Shown here piece by piece: positions 48,463-57,663 of a stretch of 64,000 bases of DNA. The position numbers and the translations under genes are program-made. The notes under the pieces were generated by a model. It was not told the DNA's origin. It saw nothing but the letters and a program-made list of their open reading frames with translations, and made no database searches. Origin of the DNA: Microvirga terrae (GTDB taxonomy: Bacteria; Pseudomonadota; Alphaproteobacteria; Rhizobiales; Beijerinckiaceae); NCBI RefSeq assembly GCF_013307435.2, contig NZ_CP102845.1, positions 620,001-684,000 on the forward strand. Direction: 5' to 3'. The first letter of the stretch is position 1, and every line of letters begins with the position of its first letter.

Positions 48463-49230
48463 ATGTCCGCCCAGATCCACGCCTTTCTCTGCCTTCAGGA
48501 CAATATCGGTGTTCTGATCCACGATCCCAATACGGGCGCCTGCGCGGCTGTCGACGCGCCGGACGAGGGTGCAATCCTGGCGGCTCTCGCCCAGACCGGC
48601 TGGCAGCTGACCGACATCCTCATCACGCACCGGCATGGTGATCACGTACAGGCCGCCGAGCCCCTGAAGCGCCGCACCGGATGCCGCGTGGTGGCACCGG
48701 TCAAAGCCCGCGAGGCAGTGCCGCATGCCGACGCCTACGTGCGGGAGGGCGACACGGTGCATGTGGGCGGCCTTCAGGCGCATGTTTGGGAGACGCCCGG
48801 ACATTGCCTGGATCACGTGTCCTACTGGTTCGCCGCAGACCGGGCGCTGTTCGCCGGCGACACCCTCTTCACCCTCGGCTGCGGGCGGATGTTCGAAGGA
48901 ACCTACGCCGAATTCTGGGCCTCGCTCCAGCGACTGGCCGCCCTGCCGGACGAGGCCCGGGTCTATTGCGGGCATGACTACACCCTCTCCAATGCGCGCT
49001 TCGCGCTGGCGGCCGATCCGGACAACGAGGCGCTGCGGGCACGGGCCGCGGAGGCCGAGACAGCCAGGGCCGAGGGTCGCTTCCTCGTGCCGACGACCAT
49101 CGGACAGGAAAAGGCCGCCAATCCATTCCTGCGCTCCGGGGAGCCGGCCCTGGCGAAATCCGTTCATAAGGAAGGAGCGGCGCCCGTGGAGGTGTTTCAG
49201 GCCTTGCGTGAATGGAAGAACAGGTTCTGA
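48463..49230 (+). CDS. gloB: Hydroxyacylglutathione hydrolase (glyoxalase II)
   Basis: A 255-residue metallo-beta-lactamase-fold enzyme that hydrolyses S-D-lactoylglutathione to lactate and glutathione, the second step of methylglyoxal detoxification. The metal-binding motif is THRHGDH (H56, H58, D60, H61); TPGHCLDH and GHDYTLSNARFA supply further ligands. The C-terminal domain ends in FLRSGEPAL and the REWKNRF helix, typical of GloB. Divergent from the methyltransferase gene. A GNAT gene follows 33 bases later. Confidence 0.96.
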   Translation: MSAQIHAFLCLQDNIGVLIHDPNTGACAAVDAPDEGAILAALAQTGWQLTDILITHRHGDHVQAAEPLKRRTGCRVVAPVKAREAVPHADAYVREGDTVHVGGLQAHVWETPGHCLDHVSYWFAADRALFAGDTLFTLGCGRMFEGTYAEFWASLQRLAALPDEARVYCGHDYTLSNARFALAADPDNEALRARAAEAETARAEGRFLVPTTIGQEKAANPFLRSGEPALAKSVHKEGAAPVEVFQALREWKNRF

Positions 49231-49263
49231 TGGGGGCATGACCTTGCGGGAGCGGACAGCCTC

Positions 49264-50028
49264 ATGAACGACCACAGCCTCATCATCGGACTCGAGAGCC
49301 GTCTCCTGAACGCCTGGCCCTCGTTCGATTATCAGCTCTATGACGGCTGGGTTCTCCGCCTTGCGAACGGCTACTCGAAACGCGCTAATTCCGCGACGCC
49401 CTTCCGCCCGGACATCGGTCTCGACGATGAGTTGCTCGATTACATGATCGCGCGCTTCGTGGAGGCCAGCGTGCGCCCCACGTTCCGTCTCAACGGGGTG
49501 CAGGCAGGCGGTGTCGACGAGCTGCTGAAGCAGCGCGGCTTCAAGGAGGTCGAGCCGACGCATGTCCTCGCGGCTCCCATCACGAGCGGCGATTGCGAGA
49601 TCGACCCCGAGGTCAATCTCGACCCCCAGGTCTCCAAGCGCTGGGTGAGGGCGGCGGCGGAATCCTACGGCGGCGACAAGGCCGATGACGAGACCCTGAT
49701 GAGGATCGTCTCCCGCATCCGTCAGAAGACGGCCTTCGCCACGCTGAGCCTCGACGACAGGCCGGTGGCCTGGGGCCTGGGGGTGGTGGAGCGCGGCTAT
49801 GTCGGCCTCTACGACATCGTGGTCGCGCCGGACCTGCGCGGCATCGGCCTCGGCCGCCGCGTGGTCGCAAGCCTCATGGCCTGGGGCTGCGGGCAGGGGG
49901 CACACACCGCCTACCTCCAGGTGCGTGAGGAGAACGAGATCGCCCGCTCGCTCTATGGCACGCTCGGTTTCGAGACGGCCTACCGCTACACCCACCGGGT
50001 CATGCCGGGACGGTCTTCTTCGACGTGA
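49264..50028 (+). CDS. GNAT-family N-acetyltransferase
   Basis: A 254-residue acetyltransferase. The N-terminal half is unusual (IIGLESRLLNAWPSFDYQLYDGWVLRLANGYSKRANS, with a repeated fold). The C-terminal GNAT domain has the acetyl-CoA loop VVAPDLRGIGLGRRVVASLM and REENEIARSLYGTLGF. Substrate unknown. It is 33 bases after gloB in the same direction and ends inside the 3' end of the convergent DMT transporter. Confidence 0.88.
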   Translation: MNDHSLIIGLESRLLNAWPSFDYQLYDGWVLRLANGYSKRANSATPFRPDIGLDDELLDYMIARFVEASVRPTFRLNGVQAGGVDELLKQRGFKEVEPTHVLAAPITSGDCEIDPEVNLDPQVSKRWVRAAAESYGGDKADDETLMRIVSRIRQKTAFATLSLDDRPVAWGLGVVERGYVGLYDIVVAPDLRGIGLGRRVVASLMAWGCGQGAHTAYLQVREENEIARSLYGTLGFETAYRYTHRVMPGRSSST

Positions 50029-50875
50029 GAGTGGCGACCAGCGCGCCGGCCACGATGAGCCCGCAGGCGAGCGCCAGCGTCAGGGTCGGTTCCGCATAGC
50101 CGGCCACCACCAGGAGCAGGGTCGACAGCACCGGCGTTGCATACGAGGCGACCCCGAGGAAGCGGATGTCGCCGCGCTTCATGCCGATGTCCCACACATA
50201 GAAGGCCGCGCCTACGGGTCCGAGGCCGAGCCCCAGAAGGGCGAGCCATTGCGTCGTCGTCTCGGGCCAGACGGTGGTCTCGAAGGCCAGATGGCAGACG
50301 AGGCTCAGGAGCGACGTCATGAGGCAGAACCCGGCCACAGCATCGGTCGGCACCTGGCCGAAGCGGCGGGAGAGAACCGAATAGCCAGCCCAGACGAAGG
50401 CCGCCACGAAGGCGCAGAGATAGCCCGGCATGTATTCGGCGCGCGCGTCCAAGGCACCGCGCCCGGCGATCAGCACCACGACGCCGGCGAAGCCGAGCAG
50501 CGCCCCCACGATATGTGACCGCTGCAGATGCTCGCCCGGCAGCAGCGAGGAGAACAGCACGATCAGCAGGGGCCAGAGATAGTTGATCAGGCCCGACTCC
50601 GCCGGCGGCGCCCAGCGCAGGGCCGCGAAGTAGAGCGCGTGATAGCCGAAGAGGCCGCCGATCCCGAGCGCCCAGACGACCGGCTTCTGGCGCAGCGCTT
50701 TAAGCCCCTGAGGCCGCACGATCCAGCTCGCCACGCCGACCAGCCCGCCGACCAGGAAGGTCATGGCGGCAAGTTGGAAGGGAGGAATCGTGCCCGTCGC
50801 CGCCGTGAGCAGGGCGAGCATGGACCAGAGCAGGATGGCCGCGAGGCCGATGGTGGTGGCGGTGCGAGTCGTCAT
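50000..50875 (-). CDS. DMT/EamA-family transporter (YddG-like)
   Basis: A 291-residue inner-membrane protein with ten predicted helices. The opening MTTRTATTIGLAAILLWSMLALLTAATGTIPPFQLAAM resembles YddG-type aromatic amino-acid exporters, but the substrate is not certain. The ATG at 50875 is chosen over an upstream GTG because AGGTGG lies before it. Its 3' end overlaps the GNAT gene by 29 bases. Upstream of it lies an SDR gene in the same direction. Confidence 0.9.
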   Translation of the reverse strand: MTTRTATTIGLAAILLWSMLALLTAATGTIPPFQLAAMTFLVGGLVGVASWIVRPQGLKALRQKPVVWALGIGGLFGYHALYFAALRWAPPAESGLINYLWPLLIVLFSSLLPGEHLQRSHIVGALLGFAGVVVLIAGRGALDARAEYMPGYLCAFVAAFVWAGYSVLSRRFGQVPTDAVAGFCLMTSLLSLVCHLAFETTVWPETTTQWLALLGLGLGPVGAAFYVWDIGMKRGDIRFLGVASYATPVLSTLLLVVAGYAEPTLTLALACGLIVAGALVATLTSKKTVPA

Positions 50876-50941
50876 GGTGGCCGCCACCTATCACGACTTT
50901 CGCCAGGAAGCGAAGCTCCGCGGCGGGTCCTGCCGGAAATT

Positions 50942-51688
50942 CTAGTAGGTGGTGCGCCCGCCGCTCAGATCGAAGGTGGCCGCCGTGGTGAAGGAGTTTT
51001 CCTCGGACAGCATCCAGGCCACCATGGCGGCGATCTCGTGCAGTTCGGCGAAGCGGTCGCGGGGGATGCGCACGCGCATGTACTCGATGAATTCCGGCGT
51101 CAGGGAATCGAGGATCTTCGTCTTGGCCGTGGTGGGCGTGATGCAGTTGACCGCGATGCCGGTCTTGGCCAGCTCCTTGCCCAGGGACTTGGTGAGCCCG
51201 ATGATGCCCGCCTTGGCGGCGCTGTAGGCGGCGAGGTTCGGATTGCCTTCCTTGCCCGCGACCGACGCGATATTGACGATCCGGCCGTAATCGTTCTCCA
51301 GCATGATCGGCACGATGGACCGGCAGCAATTGAAGGTGCCGGTCAGGTTGACGTCGACCACGCTGCGCCATTCCTCGACGGAATAATCGGCGAGCGGCTT
51401 GACCGGCCCGGTGATCCCGGCGCCGTTCACAAGGCCGTCGATGCGCCCGAAGGCCCCGCGGGTCTGCTGCGCCGCATGCTCCACCGACACGCTGTCGGCG
51501 ACGTCGACGCTCAGGCCGATGCAATCCTTGGACAGGGCTGCGGCACTCGCCTCGGTCTCCTCGAGGCGGAGATCCCAGATAGCGACCCTAGCGCCCGATT
51601 GCACCAGGCGCTCGCCGATCGCATAGCCGATGCCGCGGGCGCCCCCCGTGATCACGACGGTCTTGCCCGCCATGTCGATGCGGTTCAT
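50942..51688 (-). CDS. Short-chain dehydrogenase/reductase
   Basis: A 248-residue SDR. The nucleotide-binding TGGARGIGYAIG (14-25), the catalytic S142, Y155 and K159 (YSAAKAG) and NGAG (88-91) are present. An acidic residue at the end of beta-2 (IWDLR) suggests NAD(H) preference. It resembles L-rhamnose 1-dehydrogenase/3-oxoacyl reductase paralogues, so the substrate is open. It is in the same direction as phaB, 89 bases downstream, so it may be co-transcribed. Confidence 0.9.
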   Translation of the reverse strand: MNRIDMAGKTVVITGGARGIGYAIGERLVQSGARVAIWDLRLEETEASAAALSKDCIGLSVDVADSVSVEHAAQQTRGAFGRIDGLVNGAGITGPVKPLADYSVEEWRSVVDVNLTGTFNCCRSIVPIMLENDYGRIVNIASVAGKEGNPNLAAYSAAKAGIIGLTKSLGKELAKTGIAVNCITPTTAKTKILDSLTPEFIEYMRVRIPRDRFAELHEIAAMVAWMLSEENSFTTAATFDLSGGRTTY

Positions 51689-51777
51689 GCCTCAAGTTCT
51701 CCGTGTTGTAAAAAAGGATGCGCCGCATCGAGCCCGGAGCGCAGCGTCGGACCGCGCCCGGGACGATGTCGTGCCGA

Positions 51778-52503
51778 TTAGGCCATGTACTGCCCGCCGT
51801 TGACGGACAGGGTCGAGCCGGTCACGAAACCGGCCTCGTCGGCGGCCAGGAAGAGCACGCTGCGGGCGATCTCCTCCGCCTCGCCGAGGCGTCCGACCGG
51901 AATGAGCGGCAGGATCTTGGCCTTGAGCACCTCTTCGGGGACCGCCTTCACCATCTCGGTGGCGATATAGCCCGGCGCGATCACGTTGACGGTAACGCCC
52001 TTGTTGGCATTCTCCTGCGCGAGCGCCTTGGCGAAGCCGATCACGCCCGCCTTCGCGGCGGAATAGTTCGCCTGACCCATCTGGCCCTTCTGGCCGTTGA
52101 TGGACGAGATGATGATGATGCGCCCGAACCCGCGTTCGCGCATGCCCTCGATCACGGGGCGCGTGCAGGTGAACATGGAATCGAGGTTGGTGCGGATGAC
52201 GGCCGACCACTGGTCGTAGGTCATCTTGTGGAACATGCCGTCGCGGGTGATGCCCGCATTGTTCACCAGAATGTCGACCGGGCCGAGCTCGGCCTCGACC
52301 GCCCGGATGCCGCTTTCGCAGGATGGCGCATCGGACACGTCGAATTTGAACACCGGAATCCCGGTTTCACTCTTGAACTGGTTGGCGGCCTCGTCGTTGC
52401 CGCCATAGTTGGCGGCAACCTTGTAGCCCGCATCCTTCAAGGCTTTTGAAATTGCGGCACCGATCCCGCGGGTGCCACCGGTGACCAATACGACACGCGC
52501 CAT
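51778..52503 (-). CDS. phaB: Acetoacetyl-CoA reductase
   Basis: A 241-residue SDR that reduces acetoacetyl-CoA to (R)-3-hydroxybutyryl-CoA for polyhydroxybutyrate synthesis. TGGTRGIGAAIS (8-19) binds NADPH; S134, Y147 and K151 are catalytic. Sequence and the adjacent phaA identify it. The ATG at 52503 gives the family N-terminus MARVVLVTGGTRGIG. It lies about 170 bases downstream of phaA, with two hairpins between. No phaC is in the window. Confidence 0.95.
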   Translation of the reverse strand: MARVVLVTGGTRGIGAAISKALKDAGYKVAANYGGNDEAANQFKSETGIPVFKFDVSDAPSCESGIRAVEAELGPVDILVNNAGITRDGMFHKMTYDQWSAVIRTNLDSMFTCTRPVIEGMRERGFGRIIIISSINGQKGQMGQANYSAAKAGVIGFAKALAQENANKGVTVNVIAPGYIATEMVKAVPEEVLKAKILPLIPVGRLGEAEEIARSVLFLAADEAGFVTGSTLSVNGGQYMA

Positions 52504-52554
52504 GCTGTTTCCTTCCCAAGACCGTTCGTGCGGATCTCTCAAGGATCCATTCAT

Positions 52555-52584
52555 TGTGAGGCGGTCGGAACGGACCGCCTCACA
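52555..52584. repeat. Perfect hairpin between phaA and phaB
   Basis: TGTGAGGCGGTC, GGAACG, GACCGCCTCACA. No U-tract on either side, so it may be an RNA-processing or stability element or a protein-binding site rather than a terminator. Confidence 0.6.
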
Positions 52585-52618
52585 ACATAGCTTAGGCTAT
52601 TTGACGGAACGGGGAAGG

Positions 52619-52648
52619 GCGAGGCTCCGGAATTTCACCGAGCCTCGC
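52619..52648. repeat. Second hairpin between phaA and phaB
   Basis: GCGAGGCTC, twelve-base loop, GAGCCTCGC, just past the phaA stop. Leftward transcription gives no U-tract. Together with the previous hairpin it occupies most of the phaA-phaB gap. Confidence 0.5.
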
Positions 52649-52674
52649 GACGTTTTTAGCCCTCGAGGCGACCT

Positions 52675-53853
52675 TTAGCGCTCGAGGCACATGGCGACGC
52701 CCATGCCGCCGCCGATGCACAGGGTCGCGAGACCCTTCTTGGCGTTGCGCCGGCCCATCTCGTGCAGCAGGGTGACCAGCACGCGGGCGCCCGAGGCCCC
52801 GATGGGGTGGCCGATGGCGATGGCGCCGCCGTTCACGTTCACGATGGACGGATCCCAGCCCATGTCCTTGTTGACCGCGAGCGCCTGGGCGGCGAAGGCC
52901 TCGTTGGCCTCCACGAGGTCGAGATCGGACACTTTCCAGCCGGCCTTTTCCAGAGCCTTGCGGGAGGACGGGATCGGGCCCGTGCCCATGATGGCCGGAT
53001 CGACGCCGGCGGTCGCCCAGGAGGCGATGCGGGCGAGCGGGGTCAGGCCGCGCTTCTCGGCCTCGGCCTCCGTCATCAGCACCACGGCGGCGGCGCCGTC
53101 ATTGATGCCCGAGGCGTTGCCGGCCGTGACCGTGCCTTCCTTGGAGAAGGCGGGGCGCAGCTTGGCGAGGGCCTCGACGGTGGTGCCGGCGCGGATGTAC
53201 TCGTCCTGATCCACCACGATGTCGCCCTTGCGGCTCGAAATCGTCACGGGGGTGATCTCGTCCTTGAAGCGGCCTTCCTTTTGGGCGGCCTCGGCCTTGT
53301 TCTGGGACGCCGTTGCGAACTGGTCCTGCTCCTCGCGGGTGAGCTGCCAGCGCTGGGCCACGTTCTCGGCGGTGTTGCCCATGTGGTAGCCGTGGAAGGC
53401 GTCCATCAGGCCGTCCTTGAGCATGGTGTCGACGAGCTTGAAATCGCCCATCTTGGTGCCGGCGCGCATGTGGGCCGCATGGGGCGCGAGCGACATGGAC
53501 TCCTGGCCGCCTGCCACGATGATGCTGGCATCACCATTGGCGATCTGCTGCATGCCGATCGCGACGGTGCGCAGGCCCGAGCCGCAGAGCTGGTTGAGAG
53601 CCCAGGCGGTCTTTTCCTGCGGCACGCCGCCGGCCATGGCGGCCTGGCGGGCCGGGTTCTGACCCTGGCCCGCGGTGAGGATCTGGCCGAGGATCACCTC
53701 GTCCACTTCCGCGCCGTCGACCTTGGCCCGCTCCAGGGCCGCCTTGATGGCGATGGCGCCGAGCTCATGGGCCGGGGTGTTGGCGAAGGCCCCGTTGAAC
53801 GAGCCGACCGGGGTGCGCGTCGCGCCGACGATGACGATGCTGTCTCGGGCCAT
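52675..53853 (-). CDS. phaA: Acetyl-CoA acetyltransferase (beta-ketothiolase)
   Basis: A 392-residue thiolase that condenses two acetyl-CoA into acetoacetyl-CoA. Catalytic residues are C90 (NQLCGSGLR), H349 (IGHPIGASG) and C379 (CIGGGMG). Normal length, and the start gives the family N-terminus [17 protein letters not shown]. With phaB it forms the first two steps of polyhydroxybutyrate synthesis. Divergent from phaR, 233 bases away. Confidence 0.97.
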   Translation of the reverse strand: MARDSIVIVGATRTPVGSFNGAFANTPAHELGAIAIKAALERAKVDGAEVDEVILGQILTAGQGQNPARQAAMAGGVPQEKTAWALNQLCGSGLRTVAIGMQQIANGDASIIVAGGQESMSLAPHAAHMRAGTKMGDFKLVDTMLKDGLMDAFHGYHMGNTAENVAQRWQLTREEQDQFATASQNKAEAAQKEGRFKDEITPVTISSRKGDIVVDQDEYIRAGTTVEALAKLRPAFSKEGTVTAGNASGINDGAAAVVLMTEAEAEKRGLTPLARIASWATAGVDPAIMGTGPIPSSRKALEKAGWKVSDLDLVEANEAFAAQALAVNKDMGWDPSIVNVNGGAIAIGHPIGASGARVLVTLLHEMGRRNAKKGLATLCIGGGMGVAMCLER

Positions 53854-53981
53854 TCCTCTCTCCTCATGCTGTTTGTCTGATCGCAGAATGAATGTAGTGC
53901 CGGTCCGATCAAATCCCCAGGGGGCGGGATGTCAAGGATCGGATCACGCAACCCAGCCCTGAACGCCTTAGACTTTTGGCG

Positions 53982-54010
53982 CTTTGATCGTTCGGGATAA
54001 GACTTATAAT
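53982..54010 (+). promoter_or_regulatory. Candidate housekeeping promoter upstream of phaR
   Basis: CTTTGA, 17 bases, TATAAT: a perfect -10 hexamer and a weak -35, 77 bases before the phaR start at 54087. PhaR family proteins bind DNA near their own promoter, so autorepression in this leader is plausible. Confidence 0.45.
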
Positions 54011-54086
54011 CATGGAAGCCTGGCATCCCCGGATCGGGATGAAGGATGCCGGGCACGGTGGATCTCCCGGGAGCGTATCGGGCACA

Positions 54087-54668
54087 ATGGCGACGGACAA
54101 ACAACCGACTGTCATCAAGAAATATGCCAACCGCCGCCTCTATCACACGGGTACTTCGACCTACGTGACGCTGGAAGACCTGGCGGGCATGGTGCGCAAG
54201 GGCGAGGATTTCGTAGTCTACGACGCGAAGTCCGGCGAAGAGATCACCCGGTCGGTTCTCGCCCAGATCATCTTCGAGCAGGAGAACAAGGAGGGGCCGA
54301 ACCTCCTGCCTGTCACGGTACTCCGCCAGCTGATCCGCTTCTACGGCGACAGCATGCAGGCCTTGGTGCCGAGCTATCTCGAATTCTCCATGAACAATCT
54401 GTCCCAGGAGCAGCAGAAGCTCCGCGAGCAGATGGCGCAGGCCTTCGGCCCGTCGGCCTTCCAGGCCATGGAGGAGCAGGTGCGCAAGAACATGGGCTTC
54501 TTCACCGAGGCCATGCGCATGTTCTCGCCCTTTCCGCAGTCCCAGCCGCCCTCGGGCGGATCCGAGGCGAAGCCGTCCGCGAGGGGCGAGGGTACTGACG
54601 ACCTCGACCGCCTGAAGCAGCAGATGGCCGACATGCAGGCCAAGCTCGACAAGCTGGCAAGCAAGTAG
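54087..54668 (+). CDS. phaR: Polyhydroxyalkanoate synthesis repressor PhaR
   Basis: A 193-residue DNA- and PHB-binding repressor. The N-terminal PHB/PHA accumulation regulator domain is complete (IKKYANRRLYHTGTSTYVTLEDLAGMVRKGEDFVVYDAKSGEEITRSVLAQIIFEQE). The C-terminal half is helical and Gln/Met-rich. It switches off phasin and other PHA genes when polymer is absent. The ATG at 54087 is chosen for the family N-terminus; upstream codons are unrelated. Divergent from phaA-phaB. Convergent with the degenerate GGDEF/EAL gene, 22 bases away. Confidence 0.93.
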   Translation: MATDKQPTVIKKYANRRLYHTGTSTYVTLEDLAGMVRKGEDFVVYDAKSGEEITRSVLAQIIFEQENKEGPNLLPVTVLRQLIRFYGDSMQALVPSYLEFSMNNLSQEQQKLREQMAQAFGPSAFQAMEEQVRKNMGFFTEAMRMFSPFPQSQPPSGGSEAKPSARGEGTDDLDRLKQQMADMQAKLDKLASK

Positions 54669-54689
54669 CCTTTCGCGAAGGCCGGATCG

Positions 54690-56321
54690 TCAGCCTCGCG
54701 CCTTCGTCAGCATCTGGTGGAGAGCCGAAGGCTGCTGCAACGTCTCCGGCTCGCCGAACAATCCGCCCTGCAGATAATCTACGCCCCAGGTTGTCAGCAG
54801 GCGGGCTGTCGCTTCGTCCTCCACCCATTCCGCCGCCGTGGCGATGCCGAGGTGCTGAGCCCGGTCGATCAGAGTTCTGACGATGAGGCGGTCGGCGGTC
54901 GAACGCTTCAGCGGCTGGATAAACACGCCATCGATCTTGAGGAGGTCGACGGGCAGCATCCGCAATTGGCCCGGCGTCACATAGCCGGATCCGAAGCCGG
55001 TGAGGGACAGCCCGACCCCGAGCGCCTTCATGGCGTGGAGCCGGCCCAGGGTCTTGCGGCACTCGGTCAGGGCCGCCTCGGGAACCTCGATCACGAGCCG
55101 TGACTCGATGCCAGGGCGGGTGCCCAAGTGGGCGGCCAGTAGGGGCAGCCATTCGGCATCCTGAAGAGTTCTGGCCGAGACCGGCAGCGCCAGCCGCAGG
55201 CCCGGATGACCGCTCAGATGATCGGCGGCGAGTTCCAGCATGCGGGCGTCGACCAGAAGGGCGAGGTTCGCCTCCTTCAGCCTTGGCACCGGGCCGAGCA
55301 GGACCGGGCCGCCTTCGGGGCGCGGCAGGCATGCGCCGGCCTGCATCAGGGCCGGGGCGCGGCTTTGCGCCTCCACTACCGGATGGCAGGCAAGGCTCAG
55401 GCTGCGGCCGTTCAGGGTAGCGATCCAATCGAACGGCGCCTGCTCGGCCGCCCGGGAGGGCGCCTTCGGACGGGCGTCGTAGAGGGTGCAGGCGTCGCCA
55501 CTCTCGAGACCTGACGCCAGCGCCTGTTCGGCAAAACGGAGAAGTTTCGGGGCCTTGAAGGTGTGATCCGGCGCGCAGGCCGCTCCGAGACTCAGAGAGG
55601 CCGCGGCCGGGTGATCCTTCATCAGCCCGGCGAGCCGCCGCATGGCGCTCGGAGCATCGGCGGCCGGGCAGGAGGTCAGGGCCAGGGCGAAGCGGTCGGG
55701 TCCGAGAACGGCGAGGAGATCGTGACGGCGCATCATCGGGCGCACCATCCGGGCGAGCTCCGCAACGGAATCGCTTCCACCGCCCTCGAGCGCACCGACG
55801 ATCAGGGTGCAGGTCTGGGAGACCCGCACCGCCTCGTTGATGCCGTTCTGGATGCCGCACAAGAGCTTCGAGCGCTGCTGCAGCATGGCGGGCAGCAGAT
55901 CCTGGTCGCCCGGGGCCCGGTCGACCCGCAATTGGCCACGGGCATAAGCCGGGCGTCCCTGGACGTCCTGCTGCCAGCGGCCGGCATCCTCGACCATCAC
56001 CACCCGGTCCGGCTCGAAGCGCAGGGCGTACCGCGTCTCGTAAGCACGGCTCGAGCTCTCGGTCAGGCCGATGGCGTCCTGACGGGAGAGGCCGCAGCCG
56101 GGCTCGACGAGCTGGGAAAACGCTTGGCCGGTCTTCGGCAGATCCCGGGGCGGCAGGCCAAGCGCCTCGGCGGCGCCGGGCCCCCAGGTCAGGATGTCGG
56201 ACAGCATGTCCCAAGCATACACGATGCCGCTCACCGGCGGGCGGACGGACGGCGAGGCTTGGCGCGGCGACCGGGATACACCCTTGAAAAGTCCCGTCCG
56301 GCCCTGCCCCTTCGTCGCCAT
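54690..56321 (-). CDS. Degenerate GGDEF-EAL protein, probably non-catalytic c-di-GMP sensor
   Basis: A 543-residue soluble protein. An N-terminal PAS-like segment (about 30-120) precedes a GGDEF-like domain with GPDRF (207-211) at the active site, then an EAL-like domain. EAL itself is replaced by QAGACL (327-332). The DDFG loop is LTGFGSGY (440-447), losing both metal-binding aspartates. KID (462-464) is kept, and AEGVE reads AEWVE (497-501). Both catalytic activities are therefore probably lost, leaving a binding or scaffold role. Convergent with phaR. The ATG at 56321 has GAGG upstream. Confidence 0.85.
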   Translation of the reverse strand: MATKGQGRTGLFKGVSRSPRQASPSVRPPVSGIVYAWDMLSDILTWGPGAAEALGLPPRDLPKTGQAFSQLVEPGCGLSRQDAIGLTESSSRAYETRYALRFEPDRVVMVEDAGRWQQDVQGRPAYARGQLRVDRAPGDQDLLPAMLQQRSKLLCGIQNGINEAVRVSQTCTLIVGALEGGGSDSVAELARMVRPMMRRHDLLAVLGPDRFALALTSCPAADAPSAMRRLAGLMKDHPAAASLSLGAACAPDHTFKAPKLLRFAEQALASGLESGDACTLYDARPKAPSRAAEQAPFDWIATLNGRSLSLACHPVVEAQSRAPALMQAGACLPRPEGGPVLLGPVPRLKEANLALLVDARMLELAADHLSGHPGLRLALPVSARTLQDAEWLPLLAAHLGTRPGIESRLVIEVPEAALTECRKTLGRLHAMKALGVGLSLTGFGSGYVTPGQLRMLPVDLLKIDGVFIQPLKRSTADRLIVRTLIDRAQHLGIATAAEWVEDEATARLLTTWGVDYLQGGLFGEPETLQQPSALHQMLTKARG

Positions 56322-56482
56322 CACGCTCACCCTCGACAATACGCATAGATCGGGGATGGCTGAGGGCGCCTGTCGAAAGCCTCGCCGAAACCCCGGAAAA
56401 CCAAGGGATGCAGGATCGGACCTCAGGCTTAATGAAGGGTAAAATCCGGTGTAAAATCAGGGTGTTTGGGGATAACGGGCAT

Positions 56483-56510
56483 AAAAAAACCGGCGCTCGA
56501 GGCGCCGGTT
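56483..56510 (-). terminator. Rho-independent terminator of rpmF
   Basis: AACCGGCGC, TCGAG, GCGCCGGTT. Read leftward the stem runs into TTTTTTTAT. It lies 25 bases past the rpmF stop. Confidence 0.85.
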
Positions 56511-56534
56511 CGGATTGTCGCATGCCGCGTTGGA

Positions 56535-56720
56535 TTACGCGTCGGTCTTCACCTTGAGGACCTGACGGCCACGGTACATGCCGGTCTTCAGGTCAACATG
56601 GTGAGGACGGCGCAGCTCGCCGGAATCCTTGTCCTCGATGTAGGTCGGGGCCTTCAAGGCATCCGCGGAGCGACGCATTCCGCGCCGCGACGGCGACGTT
56701 TTTCTTTTTGGAACGGCCAT
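56535..56720 (-). CDS. rpmF: 50S ribosomal protein L32
   Basis: A 61-residue ribosomal protein: [55 protein letters not shown]. Basic N-terminus and short conserved body. It lacks the CxxC pairs of the zinc-binding L32 form, as usual in alphaproteobacteria. The ATG at 56720 is the family start. It stands alone, ending at a strong terminator. An MtgA gene lies upstream in the same direction. Confidence 0.98.
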   Translation of the reverse strand: MAVPKRKTSPSRRGMRRSADALKAPTYIEDKDSGELRRPHHVDLKTGMYRGRQVLKVKTDA

Positions 56721-56873
56721 ATCTCGTCTCCGGTTAACATAGCGGAGCGCCCGCTCAACCGGGGAACGCTCACATCTCAAACTTGATGAGGTTGCGCCTC
56801 ATACAAGGTCTTCGGGCAAATATCTAGCCCTAGAAAGCAATCCGAGGGTTTTTCCTTGCCGCAGGGCCGCTCG

Positions 56874-57560
56874 TTACGGCTTGAGGCAGTCGCTGAAAGG
56901 GGCGGCCCTTTCCATGCGGGCCTGCAGCTGTCCCGCCAGGGCCCGATGGCCAGGCCGCGGGCGGGCCGGGTTGCGGACCAGGGGGTTGGGCAGGGCTCGC
57001 GCCAGCAGGGCGGCTTCCTGGCGGGTCAGGTTCCTGGCCGGCTTGCGAAAATACCTCCGGGCGGCCGCCTCGGCGCCGAAGACGCCGTCGCCCCATTCGG
57101 CCACGTTGAGATAGACCTCCATCATCTTCCGCTTCGACCAGATCAGGTCGAGATAGAGCGCGACCGGGATCTCCAGCCCCTTGCGGACATAGGAGCGGCT
57201 CGGCCACAGGAAGAGGTTCTTGGCCACCTGCATGGGGATGGTCGAGGCGCCCCGGGAGGGACCGTCCTCGTCGGCCGCCTCCACCACGTCCCAGAGGGCA
57301 TCCCAGTCGACGCCGCCGTGCTCGCAGAAACGGCTGTCCTCGGCGGTCATGACCGCGAGGGGGAGGGACGGCGCGATCTCGTCGAGCCCGACGAAGTCCC
57401 GCTCGACCGGCTGCAGGGTCAGCCAGCGGCCGAGCATCAGGGTCGAGACCGGCGGCACGGCCCAGTACAAAAGGCCTAGCCAAAAGACCGCCCCGACCCA
57501 TAAGAGAATGACACCAAGGCCGATCCGGACGAGGCGGCGGACGAAGCGGGCGACCGTCAT
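56874..57560 (-). CDS. mtgA: Monofunctional biosynthetic peptidoglycan transglycosylase
   Basis: A 228-residue GT51 glycosyltransferase that polymerises lipid II into glycan strands. A single N-terminal membrane helix (about 8-40) anchors it. The catalytic motif is TAEDSRFCEHGGVDWDAL with the essential glutamate; RGASTIPMQVAKNLFLWPSRSYVRKGLEIPVALYLDLIWSKRKMMEVYLNVAEWG is the remaining core. The start at 57560 gives the family length; an in-frame ATG at 57665 would add 35 residues and would overlap the divergent prenyl synthase start. Upstream of rpmF in the same direction. Confidence 0.93.
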   Translation of the reverse strand: MTVARFVRRLVRIGLGVILLWVGAVFWLGLLYWAVPPVSTLMLGRWLTLQPVERDFVGLDEIAPSLPLAVMTAEDSRFCEHGGVDWDALWDVVEAADEDGPSRGASTIPMQVAKNLFLWPSRSYVRKGLEIPVALYLDLIWSKRKMMEVYLNVAEWGDGVFGAEAAARRYFRKPARNLTRQEAALLARALPNPLVRNPARPRPGHRALAGQLQARMERAAPFSDCLKP

Positions 57561-57663
57561 CGGCTCGCGCGGCCGTCCCGACCGCAGCGTCCATTTCGGC
57601 CTCACCCGTTCACCCGCATTTCCCTCGGACGGAGCGGCAGCCCCCTCCGGATTCAGGCTTGTC

